From Candidatus Peregrinibacteria bacterium (lineage in GTDB: Bacteria; Patescibacteriota; Gracilibacteria; Peribacterales; Peribacteraceae), in assembly GCA_016215715.1 (NCBI GenBank), contig JACRIG010000029.1, forward strand, positions 1 to 6,532: 6,532 bases of DNA, given 5' to 3'. Positions 1-6,277 of this stretch are shown here, in pieces (the stretch's first letter is position 1; each line of letters starts with the position of its first letter). The position numbers and the translations under genes were made by a program. Under the pieces are notes generated by a model, which was not told the origin of the DNA, did no database searches, and was given only the letters and a program-made list of their open reading frames with translations.

Positions 1-1034
1 ATGGGCAGAACGAACACAGTTTCGATTACATCAAAAAATTTGAGGCGGCTTTTGCCGATTACGTCGGGGTCAGGTACACACTCGCCACTTCCTGCTGCAC
101 CGGCGCACTCCATCTCTCCCTCTGGGCACTCGGGATCAGTGCGGGCGACGAAGTCATCGTGCCCGATATGACGTGGGTCGCCTCCGCCGCCCCGATTATC
201 TACGTCGGCGCGACGCCGGTCTTTGTCGATACCGACATGAAAACATTCTGCATCGCACCCGCGGCGATTGAAAAAGCGATCACCCCCAAAACGAAAGCGA
301 TCATCGCCGTCCATACCTATGGCTACCCCGCTGATATGGAAGCGATCTCTGCAATTGCGAAGAAGCATAATCTTTTCGTTATTGAAGATGCAGCTCCGTC
401 GCTCGGCACCACCATCAAAGCAAAGCGAACGGGGAGCGGCGGTATCGTCTCTGGTTTCAGTTTCCATGGCTCGAAGATCGCAGCATCAGGTGAAGGCGGA
501 ATGCTCTGCACGAATGACAAAGATTTTTTTGAGCGGGTCAAAGTGATCGGCAATCACGGCCGGGACGGGGGACGCGTCCTCACGGCGGTGCGCTGGGGCA
601 TCAAGTATAACATGAGCAATCTGCAGGCTGCTTTCGGTCTCGCGCAACTGGAACGTATGCCTGAACTCCTCGCGAAGAAGCGACAGAACTATGACTGGTA
701 TAAGGAAGAACTCGCGGGGATACAGGGGATCACGGTGAGCTCTGAGGCACCGGACGTCGTCTGGAATTGCTGGCAGACATCCATCGTTCTCGATCAGGAC
801 TTTGGCATCACGCGCGACGGACTCATGGATGAACTCAAAAAATCGAAGATCGATACGCGGCCGTTCTTTCCGCCGATCAGTACGCTCCCGATGGTCGCAC
901 GTGATCTCTCGAAGCAAAATCCCTCTTCCTATTACCTCGGGGAGCGCGGGCTCAATCTGCCCAGCCGTCACGATCTGAAGCGCGGGGACGTCACGTACGT
1001 TGTTTCCGAAATCCGCAGAATTCTCGGGGTATAA
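1..1034 (+). CDS. DegT/DnrJ/EryC1/StrS-family sugar aminotransferase, 5' partial
   Basis: PLP-dependent aminotransferase that would convert a keto-sugar nucleotide to an amino sugar, normally with glutamate as amino donor, in the cytoplasm. The open frame runs from base 3 (343 residues visible) to a TAA at 1032-1034 with no start in a sensible place, so the N-terminus (roughly 20-40 residues by family length) lies left of the window. Visible signs in order: an opening FDYIKKFE segment, the S-C-C-T-G-A-L phosphate-binding turn (about residues 30-36), EDAAPSLG with the Asp (about 129) expected to contact the PLP pyridine nitrogen, and SFHGSK with the Schiff-base lysine at about 158 (bases 474-476) followed by GEGGM. 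The later NMSNLQAAFGLAQLER block and a DTRPFFPP segment resemble GDP-perosamine synthases (Per/RfbE type). Family is secure; exact substrate is not. The adjacent acetyltransferase fits N-acylation of its product. Confidence 0.93.
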   Translation, partial: GQNEHSFDYIKKFEAAFADYVGVRYTLATSCCTGALHLSLWALGISAGDEVIVPDMTWVASAAPIIYVGATPVFVDTDMKTFCIAPAAIEKAITPKTKAIIAVHTYGYPADMEAISAIAKKHNLFVIEDAAPSLGTTIKAKRTGSGGIVSGFSFHGSKIAASGEGGMLCTNDKDFFERVKVIGNHGRDGGRVLTAVRWGIKYNMSNLQAAFGLAQLERMPELLAKKRQNYDWYKEELAGIQGITVSSEAPDVVWNCWQTSIVLDQDFGITRDGLMDELKKSKIDTRPFFPPISTLPMVARDLSKQNPSSYYLGERGLNLPSRHDLKRGDVTYVVSEIRRILGV

Positions 1035-1035
1035 T
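1030..1035 (+). promoter_or_regulatory. -10 box TATAAT, putative leaderless promoter of the GNAT gene
   Basis: A perfect TATAAT lies exactly six bases before the ATG at 1042, which would put the transcription start on or next to the start codon. The TAA stop of the aminotransferase (1032-1034) is embedded in the hexamer. No convincing -35 element is seen 16-19 bases upstream and there is no Shine-Dalgarno sequence. The same geometry recurs upstream of two other genes here, which strengthens the call. Confidence 0.55.
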
Positions 1036-1041
1036 GTGCGC

Positions 1042-1668
1042 ATGCCACGCAAGGAAGACATTCTCGCCGCGATCCGTGCTGCCAAAGAAGCGCAGCTCCA
1101 TCTCCCCGTGCACGATGAACACGGGACCCATCTCTCGTCGATGCGGGTCATGGGCAGTTCGCCGGAAGAAGTGAAGCACATCGCTGACTGGCGGGAGGCA
1201 GCTCGCGACAGCGCCCCGACAATGTTCCCGTACAATCTCGAAAACACACGCAGGTGGGTGGAGAAACAGGTCGATACACATCCTGAACGGATTCTCTTTT
1301 TTCTCGAAACGCCGGACGGCGAGAGGTGGGGCCATCTCGGTCTTGCGACGTTCGGGTTTGAGCCGCACGTGAGTGCCGAACTGGATGCGATCATGCGCGG
1401 GCGCGAGGACATCGCGAAAGGTGTGATGACGCCCGCTATCCGTACTCTCATGGAATGGGGGAAGGAGAATCTCGGCATTCAGCAATTCGGGCTGCGCGTT
1501 TTTTCCGATAACGAGCGCGCCATCCGGCTCTACGAGCGGTTGGGATTTGAGCGCGACCGGCTGATACCGATGATTTTTGAAAAAGGGGAACCGATCAGCA
1601 AATGGAGGGAATGTCTGGAAGGGGAAGAGCCAGGAAGGTATTTCCTCGTCATGCGGCGCCCGGCATAG
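1042..1668 (+). CDS. GNAT-family N-acetyltransferase
   Basis: Predicted acetyl-CoA-dependent N-acetyltransferase of 208 residues, probably cytosolic. The ATG at 1042 is chosen over an upstream in-frame TTG at 1000 because that would overlap the aminotransferase and because a -10 box sits just before the ATG. The C-terminal half carries the GNAT core: a beta strand ending GHLGLATFGF (about 97-106), E-L-D-A-I-M-R-G (113-120) leading into the cofactor-binding turn and helix G-V-M-T-P-A-I-R-T-L (127-136), then the motif B region N157-E-R-A-I-R-L-Y-E-R-L-G-F169. The pattern is closest to the RimJ/RimL/PseH-like branch, which includes enzymes that acetylate amino sugar nucleotides as well as protein N-termini. 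It starts seven bases after the sugar aminotransferase, so acetylation of that enzyme's amino sugar is the natural inference. The first ~35 residues look like a helical extension. Substrate is unproven. Confidence 0.88.
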   Translation: MPRKEDILAAIRAAKEAQLHLPVHDEHGTHLSSMRVMGSSPEEVKHIADWREAARDSAPTMFPYNLENTRRWVEKQVDTHPERILFFLETPDGERWGHLGLATFGFEPHVSAELDAIMRGREDIAKGVMTPAIRTLMEWGKENLGIQQFGLRVFSDNERAIRLYERLGFERDRLIPMIFEKGEPISKWRECLEGEEPGRYFLVMRRPA

Positions 1669-1695
1669 TCGCTGTTGCGAAGCCCCAAAACATGC

Positions 1696-1701
1696 GAGAA
1701 T
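1696..1701 (+). promoter_or_regulatory. -10-like box GAGAAT, putative leaderless promoter of transketolase N subunit
   Basis: GAGAAT matches TATAAT at four of six positions and stands exactly six bases before the ATG at 1708. It is preceded by TGC (1693-1695), giving an extended -10 form. A TTGCGA at 1675-1680, 15 bases upstream, could act as a weak -35. No Shine-Dalgarno sequence is present in the 39-base gap. This box is the weakest match of the six-base-spaced set. Confidence 0.35.
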
Positions 1702-1707
1702 GCGCAC

Positions 1708-2550
1708 ATGGCGATTCTTTCTGCTGCCACGCTTCGGGAACTCCAAAAAACCAGCGATCAGATGCGTCTGGATGCGATCACGATGGTGCATCGCTCCAAA
1801 AGCGCACACCTCGGCTCCGCACTTTCGATGATCGATCTCCTCGCGGTGCTCTACTGTCATTTTCTCACAGTCGATCCGAAAAATCCGAAGTGGCCCGATC
1901 GTGATCGTTTTATTCTGAGCAAAGGGCATGGGGGATCGGGTCTCTACGCCGCGCTCGCCGCGCGCGGATTTTTTGATCGCAGTGTCCTCGAAGAGTATGG
2001 ACGCGATGGTGGACGACTGGCCGTCCACCCGAGCGCCATGCTCGTTCCGGGTGTTGAAGCGTCAACCGGATCACTCGGACACGGACTCCCCGTCGGAGTC
2101 GGGATGGCGCTTGCGGGACAGCGTGACAAAAAAGATTATAAAACGGTTGTGATGGTGAGTGACGGCGAGTGTGATGAAGGTTCCACATGGGAAGCGATTC
2201 TCGCAGCGGGAAACTGGAGGTTATCGAATCTGATCTGTATCGTCGATTACAACAAGATCCAGAGTTTCGGGCGCGTTGATGAAGTGATGCCGCTCGAACC
2301 GTTTGCGGATAAGTGGAAGGCGTTCGGATGGGGCACAGAAGAAGTCGACGGCCACGATCACGAGGCAATTGCCGCTGCGCTTTCACGGATCCCTTTCGTC
2401 AAAGATCGCCCCAGCGTCATTATCGCGCATACCGTGAAGGGGAAGGGGGCGAAGTGGATGGAGGATACCGTCGCCTCCCATTATCAATCGCCGACGGATG
2501 CAAATCTCGCACAGGCTCAGAAAGATTTTTCCTGCTCCTCCGATGCGTAA
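1708..2550 (+). CDS. Transketolase, N-terminal (diphosphate-binding) subunit
   Basis: The 280-residue protein is the first half of a transketolase, carrying the domain that holds the diphosphate of thiamine diphosphate (ThDP). Visible motifs: AHLGSALS (33-40), DRFILSKGHG (66-75), STGSLGHGLPVG (119-130), and the ThDP/metal motif starting S151-D-G-E-C-D-E-G with the paired Asn at 182 (DYN). The usual first Gly of the motif is Ser here. It ends with T-V-K-G-K-G (242-247), as in full-length enzymes. The ATG at 1708 is preferred to a TTG at 1675 because the shorter protein begins at the usual family position and has a -10 box six bases before it. Its stop overlaps the start of the C subunit by eight bases, so the two should be made together and form a heteromeric enzyme moving a two-carbon ketol unit between sugar phosphates. 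A role in a special sugar of this locus rather than the pentose phosphate pathway is inference. Confidence 0.93.
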   Translation: MAILSAATLRELQKTSDQMRLDAITMVHRSKSAHLGSALSMIDLLAVLYCHFLTVDPKNPKWPDRDRFILSKGHGGSGLYAALAARGFFDRSVLEEYGRDGGRLAVHPSAMLVPGVEASTGSLGHGLPVGVGMALAGQRDKKDYKTVVMVSDGECDEGSTWEAILAAGNWRLSNLICIVDYNKIQSFGRVDEVMPLEPFADKWKAFGWGTEEVDGHDHEAIAAALSRIPFVKDRPSVIIAHTVKGKGAKWMEDTVASHYQSPTDANLAQAQKDFSCSSDA

Positions 2551-3478
2551 AGCGTTCGTCTCCACCCTCGTAGCGCTCGGGAAATTAGATCCGCGCATCA
2601 TGCTCGTGACCGGCGACCTCGGTTTCAATGCACTCGAGGAATTTCGCGACACACTCCCACATCAATATCTCAATGCAGGCGTTGCCGAGCAGAACATGCT
2701 CGGCGTCGCGGCGGGGCGTGCACTCAGTGGCCGGATCGTCTTCGCATACTCTATCATTCCGTTTGTTACTTACCGCTGCTTTGAACACGTGCGCGACGAC
2801 GTTTCCTACCACAATCTCCCGGTGTGCATGGTCGGTGTCGGCGGCGGCTACGGCTACGGAATTCTCGGCTCCACGCACCACTCACTCGAAGACGTCGCCA
2901 TCATGCGTACGCTCCCGAATACCGCCGTCATCTGCCCGGGAGATCCTCTCGAAGTCGCGGCAGCCGTATCGGCGATCATTGCTGCCGGCACACCTGCGTA
3001 CCTCCGTCTCGGAAAAGCCGGTGAGCCAAATGTGCACGCAGGCCCGCTGACGAATTTTGCTATCGGGAAAGGGATCGTGCTGCAGGACGGAACAGACGTC
3101 GCGCTCATCACCGGCGGAACGATGCTCGAAACCGGACGCGATGCAGCAAAGATGCTCGCGGAAAAGGGGATCAGTGTCCGTCTGATTGATCTTCACACGG
3201 TGAAACCTCTTGACCGTGCGCTCGTCCTGAAAGCGGCGACAGAGACGAAGCTTATCGTGACGCTCGAAGAACATGGTCCCATCGGAGGACTTGGCGGTGC
3301 GGTTGCGGAAGTTCTGTCGCAGCTTCCCTCCCACGCCCGCCACCTCACGCTCTCCGCCCCCGATGCGTTTGCGGGTGATATCGGCTCGCAGAATTATTTC
3401 CGCAGGAAGGAGGGGCTCACCGCCGCAGGTGTTACGGAAGCTATCCGTCAGGCGTTTTCGGCTTCAGAGAGAGGCTAG
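2543..3478 (+). CDS. Transketolase, C-terminal (pyrimidine-binding) subunit
   Basis: The 311-residue partner of the preceding gene supplies the pyrimidine-binding and C-terminal domains. The catalytic glutamate that activates the ThDP aminopyrimidine is E49 in NAGVAEQNM (44-52). A substrate/cofactor loop G-S-T-H-H-S-L-E-D (109-117) matches the family's GPTHH region, and LEEHGPIGGLGG (241-252) lies in the C-terminal transketolase domain. The ATG at 2543 (MRKAF) is chosen over an in-frame ATG at 2498: it places the first conserved residues at the usual position and gives an eight-base overlap (ATGCGTAA) with the N-subunit stop, typical of translational coupling. The bases before it are pyrimidine-rich with no Shine-Dalgarno and no -10 box, so it probably has no start signal of its own. 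The length is normal for split transketolase C subunits; 1-deoxyxylulose-5-phosphate synthase is excluded by the split form and motif spacing. Confidence 0.93.
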   Translation: MRKAFVSTLVALGKLDPRIMLVTGDLGFNALEEFRDTLPHQYLNAGVAEQNMLGVAAGRALSGRIVFAYSIIPFVTYRCFEHVRDDVSYHNLPVCMVGVGGGYGYGILGSTHHSLEDVAIMRTLPNTAVICPGDPLEVAAAVSAIIAAGTPAYLRLGKAGEPNVHAGPLTNFAIGKGIVLQDGTDVALITGGTMLETGRDAAKMLAEKGISVRLIDLHTVKPLDRALVLKAATETKLIVTLEEHGPIGGLGGAVAEVLSQLPSHARHLTLSAPDAFAGDIGSQNYFRRKEGLTAAGVTEAIRQAFSASERG

Positions 3479-3497
3479 CGTCTTTCCATCTGCCCGC

Positions 3498-3503
3498 TAC
3501 AAT
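3498..3503 (+). promoter_or_regulatory. -10-like box TACAAT upstream of the methyltransferase gene
   Basis: TACAAT (five of six to consensus) lies in the 45-base gap after the transketolase, 20 bases before the ATG at 3524, predicting a leader of roughly 13 bases. The sequence between box and ATG contains no Shine-Dalgarno motif, and no clear -35 is seen. The wider spacing makes this weaker evidence than the six-base-spaced boxes. Confidence 0.33.
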
Positions 3504-3523
3504 GATCGCACCAATTTTTCTAT

Positions 3524-4360
3524 ATGCCCCCGCTTTCCGCTGTCGGCGCACCGGCTCCTGAAGTGACACGCACTCCTGACGTGACGCAATCCACAGCGCC
3601 GGTCACCTTCTCTGTTGATGAGCGTACCGCGCAGTATGATGCGTACTGGAGCAACGTCGATATCTGCTATCCGCACTACCCGACGATTCGTCACCGTAAG
3701 CGGTTCATTGTGAATTCGCTGCGACAGATGCCGGGCATCGGAGAGAAAACGGTGTTCGATGTCGGATGCGGCGAGGGCACTCTCCTGCAGCACGTACAGC
3801 AGCGCTTTGGACTCAGCGAAGAGAGTATGGGCGGCTCGGATATTTCGCTCGGTGCCATCGAGCGTGCGCGCGGCAAAGTCCCGCACGCGTATTTCCGTGC
3901 AGGTGCCTATCCGCAATTGGGACGGACATTTGACGTGATGATCTGCAGCGAAGTCATCGAGCACACCGAGGAATATGCAAAGCTGATCGGCTGGATGTAT
4001 GAGCATCTGAGTGCAGGCGGCCGCCTGATCCTCACGACGCAGGCCGGGAAAATCCATGCCTCCGACCGCTACACCGGACACACGCAGCACTTCGTACTTT
4101 CCGAACTTGTTCCACTTCTGCAGAAGACCGGCTTTACGATTGTCTCTGCGCGCAGCTGGGGTTTCCCGCTCTTCACCCTCCAGAAATATCTGACGGACAT
4201 CCGCTTCGATCATGTGCGGGAGAAGTATCTGGAGGGCACGCTTTCCGTACGCAAGCGCCTGCTTTTCTCACTCACAACGCTCGCGTACTACATTCATGAT
4301 CTGATTCCCTTCGGGCCGCAAATCTACATCGTCGCGCAAAAGCCCACTGAGCAGGCATGA
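3524..4360 (+). CDS. Class I SAM-dependent methyltransferase
   Basis: The 278-residue cytosolic protein has a Rossmann-type SAM-binding core (Methyltransf_11/25-like). Motif I is V77-F-D-V-G-C-G-E-G85. The acidic residue at the end of strand 2, expected to bind the ribose hydroxyls, is D106 in G-S-D-I-S. Motif II is F-D-V-M-I-C-S-E-V-I-E-H (136-147), and strand 5 follows H-L-S-A-G-G-R-L-I-L-T (161-171). The first ~30 residues are rich in Pro, Ala and Thr and look disordered; an internal start would remove them, but no better start signal is seen. The C-terminal part (HDLIPFGPQIYIVAQKP, 258-274) is shared with methyltransferases common in polysaccharide loci. The acceptor could be a sugar hydroxyl or carboxyl; nothing identifies it. 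The gene ends in TGA, and the next gene lies in the same frame 30 bases on. Confidence 0.88.
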   Translation: MPPLSAVGAPAPEVTRTPDVTQSTAPVTFSVDERTAQYDAYWSNVDICYPHYPTIRHRKRFIVNSLRQMPGIGEKTVFDVGCGEGTLLQHVQQRFGLSEESMGGSDISLGAIERARGKVPHAYFRAGAYPQLGRTFDVMICSEVIEHTEEYAKLIGWMYEHLSAGGRLILTTQAGKIHASDRYTGHTQHFVLSELVPLLQKTGFTIVSARSWGFPLFTLQKYLTDIRFDHVREKYLEGTLSVRKRLLFSLTTLAYYIHDLIPFGPQIYIVAQKPTEQA

Positions 4361-4378
4361 TTCTGCGTTATTCGGGCG

Positions 4379-4384
4379 TATACT
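4379..4384 (+). promoter_or_regulatory. asnB: -10 box TATACT, putative leaderless promoter of asnB
   Basis: TATACT (five of six to consensus) stands exactly six bases before the asnB ATG at 4391; the spacer is CCTTTT. This repeats the geometry seen before the GNAT and transketolase N genes. There is no Shine-Dalgarno sequence in the 30-base gap and no convincing -35. Confidence 0.5.
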
Positions 4385-4390
4385 CCTTTT

Positions 4391-6274
4391 ATGTGCGGCA
4401 TCGCAGGTATCGTTCATCTTAATGGCAAGCCGGTCGATCAGACGCAGCTCGACCGCTGCACCGACGCGCTTTCCCATCGTGGTCCCGATGCACGCGGCAC
4501 ATTCATCGATGGTAGTGTCGGCCTCGGTCACCGCAGACTTTCCATCATCGATCTCACCCCCGGCGGCGCGCAGCCCATGCAGTCGGAGGACGGTGCACTC
4601 GTGCTGACGTTCAACGGTGAAATCTACAATTTTGCAGAAAAGAGAACAATGCTGGAAGCACGCGGCCATCACTTCCGTTCGAAATCCGATACCGAAGTTC
4701 TGCTCAAACTCTACGAAGAATTCGGTGCTGATTGTCTCAGTCATCTGCGCGGGATGTTTGCGTTTGCGATCTTCGATACAAAACGGAAGCTGATCTTCCT
4801 CGCACGCGACAGAGCCGGCAAAAAACCACTCTACTACTTTCAGGATGCAGAGGTGTTCGCATTTGCCTCGGAAATAAAGTCACTGCGCACACTTTCGCAG
4901 TGTCCGCGCGGAGTCGATGAGCAGTCCATTCATCATTTCCTGACGATGATGTACATCCCGTCACCCGCGACGGGATTCTTAAGTCTACACAAACTTCCGG
5001 CAGCCCACTCACTCACACTTGATCTTACGACTGGCAAAACGGATGTGAGGCGGTACTGGGAACTGCGATACGAAGAAGACATAGATACAACTTTGATTGA
5101 GTGGAAGGAGAAGATAGGCGCCGCCTTTGAAGAAAGTGTCCGGCTGCGGATGGTGGCTGATGTGCCGGTCGGGGCTTTCCTAAGCGGCGGAATCGACTCC
5201 GCCGCCGTTGTGTCTGTGATGAGCCGCCTGAGCAATAAACCCGTGAAAACATTTTCCATCGGGAGCTCTGACCCCGCATTCAATGAATTACCGCAGGCCG
5301 CGATCACGGCGAAAGCGTTCGGCACCGATCATCATCCGATTGTGCTCACCCCTGACATCGTTCATCTACTTCCTGCTCTCGTGCAGACCTACGAGGAACC
5401 CTATGCCGATCCGTCCGCGATCCCGACCTATCTCGTCGCGCGCGAAACGCGCCAGCATGTGACAGTCGCGCTCAACGGTGATGGCGGTGATGAAAATTTT
5501 GCCGGATACAAACGCTATCCCATTCTGCTTTTTTCCGAGAAGTGGCGACAGATGCCGCGCGCTGTTCACGCGGTCGTGTGTGGCGGCACTTCACTCTTCC
5601 ACACGCTTGCAAATAATACATTGAGTTACCGCTGCAAACGCTTTGAAGATTCCATCGCGCTCCCGTGGGAGCAGCGCTATCTGCAGTACCTCAGTTTCTT
5701 TACAGAGAGGGAAAAACACGCTGTCTACGCGGACGGTTTTGCAGCCAAATTTCCTCCGACGGATGAGTGGTATGCGCTGCGTACCGCCTCAGCGCGTGCG
5801 CGTGCTCAGGACAAGCTTCATCAGGCGATGGGCATGGATCTCATGACGTATCTTCCGGATGATCTGATGCCGAAGGTCGACCGCGGGACAATGGTGCATG
5901 CGCTGGAGGCGCGCTCGCCCTTCCTTGATCATCATCTGCTCGAACTCACGGCACGTCTTCCGGCGCGCTACAAAATACACGGTTCTGTGACGAAATGGAT
6001 GCTCAAAGAAATGATGAAGCAGACACTCCCTACGGAAATTCTTGCGAAGCGGAAAACAGGTTTTCGTCTGCCGCTCGACCGGTGGTTCCGCTCGGACCTG
6101 AAAGAATTCGTCCGTGACCGCATCCTTGATGCACCTGCCGGTTTTTATACGATCTTTAACCGCAGTGCGCTTGAAGACTTCCTGCAGAAGTATCATGCTT
6201 CGCGCATCGATTACTCAGATCACCTCTGGGCCCTCGTGTGGCTTTCAGAATGGTTTAGCCAGTACAATCCATAA
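4391..6274 (+). CDS. asnB: Asparagine synthetase, glutamine-hydrolysing (AsnB family)
   Basis: The 627-residue protein has two domains and is full length for the family. The N-terminal class II glutamine amidotransferase begins M-C-G-I-A-G, so Cys2 becomes the N-terminal nucleophile after Met removal; S-H-R-G-P-D (28-33), L-G-H-R-R-L-S (45-51), F-N-G-E-I-Y-N (74-80) and S-D-T-E-V (99-103) bind glutamine. The C-terminal ATP-pyrophosphatase synthetase domain has the PP-loop S-G-G-I-D-S (265-270), L-N-G-D-G-G-D-E (361-368) and a V-D-R ... E-A-R-S-P-F-L-D stretch (496-513). Known AsnB makes asparagine from aspartate, glutamine and ATP. Members in O-antigen and capsule loci (for example WbpS) instead amidate sugar uronic acids, which the neighbours make plausible here. 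The requirement for a free N-terminal Cys fixes the start at 4391. Its final codons contain a -10-like box for the next gene. Confidence 0.96.
   Translation: MCGIAGIVHLNGKPVDQTQLDRCTDALSHRGPDARGTFIDGSVGLGHRRLSIIDLTPGGAQPMQSEDGALVLTFNGEIYNFAEKRTMLEARGHHFRSKSDTEVLLKLYEEFGADCLSHLRGMFAFAIFDTKRKLIFLARDRAGKKPLYYFQDAEVFAFASEIKSLRTLSQCPRGVDEQSIHHFLTMMYIPSPATGFLSLHKLPAAHSLTLDLTTGKTDVRRYWELRYEEDIDTTLIEWKEKIGAAFEESVRLRMVADVPVGAFLSGGIDSAAVVSVMSRLSNKPVKTFSIGSSDPAFNELPQAAITAKAFGTDHHPIVLTPDIVHLLPALVQTYEEPYADPSAIPTYLVARETRQHVTVALNGDGGDENFAGYKRYPILLFSEKWRQMPRAVHAVVCGGTSLFHTLANNTLSYRCKRFEDSIALPWEQRYLQYLSFFTEREKHAVYADGFAAKFPPTDEWYALRTASARARAQDKLHQAMGMDLMTYLPDDLMPKVDRGTMVHALEARSPFLDHHLLELTARLPARYKIHGSVTKWMLKEMMKQTLPTEILAKRKTGFRLPLDRWFRSDLKEFVRDRILDAPAGFYTIFNRSALEDFLQKYHASRIDYSDHLWALVWLSEWFSQYNP
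6263..6268 (+). promoter_or_regulatory. -10-like box TACAAT inside the end of asnB, before the membrane-protein gene
   Basis: TACAAT is formed by the Tyr-Asn codons near the asnB C-terminus and lies nine bases before the proposed GTG start at 6278. That spacing predicts a leader of about zero to three bases. No Shine-Dalgarno sequence or clear -35 is visible. Because the bases are also coding, chance occurrence is a real possibility. Confidence 0.38.
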
Positions 6275-6277
6275 ACT

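Noticed and set aside
1..158. ATG at base 1 as the start of a gene in frame 1
   Set aside because: That frame closes at about base 170 and gives no recognisable protein, whereas frame 3 continues the aminotransferase with conserved family motifs.
570..579. Perfect 10-base palindrome GGACGCGTCC inside the aminotransferase gene
   Set aside because: It encodes ordinary residues of the conserved protein, is not repeated in the window and is short enough to arise by chance.
1000..1041. Upstream TTG start for the GNAT gene, adding 14 residues
   Set aside because: It would lie within the aminotransferase coding sequence, and the ATG at 1042 follows a perfect -10 box.
486..1478. Long reverse-strand open frame of 330 codons, and similar ones at 991-2028 and 3497-4213
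   Set aside because: They lie opposite well-supported genes, cross gene boundaries, and read as Arg/His/Ser-rich protein without recognisable domains. Such frames arise from codon bias in GC-rich coding DNA.
1602..1904. Plus-strand frames in other registers across the GNAT/transketolase junction (1577-1831, 1602-1904)
   Set aside because: They overlap two genes with clear family motifs and show no recognisable protein features.
3479..3523. Possible terminator or attenuator in the gap after the transketolase
   Set aside because: No GC-rich stem followed by a T-run was found. The short TTTTT at 3515-3519 has no adjacent inverted repeat.
3502..3561. Short 19-codon frame starting at an ATG just before the methyltransferase, ending after its start (possible leader peptide)
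   Set aside because: It has no ribosome-binding site, its ATG overlaps the -10-like box, and chance frames of this length are common. No attenuator-like structure or codon run is visible.
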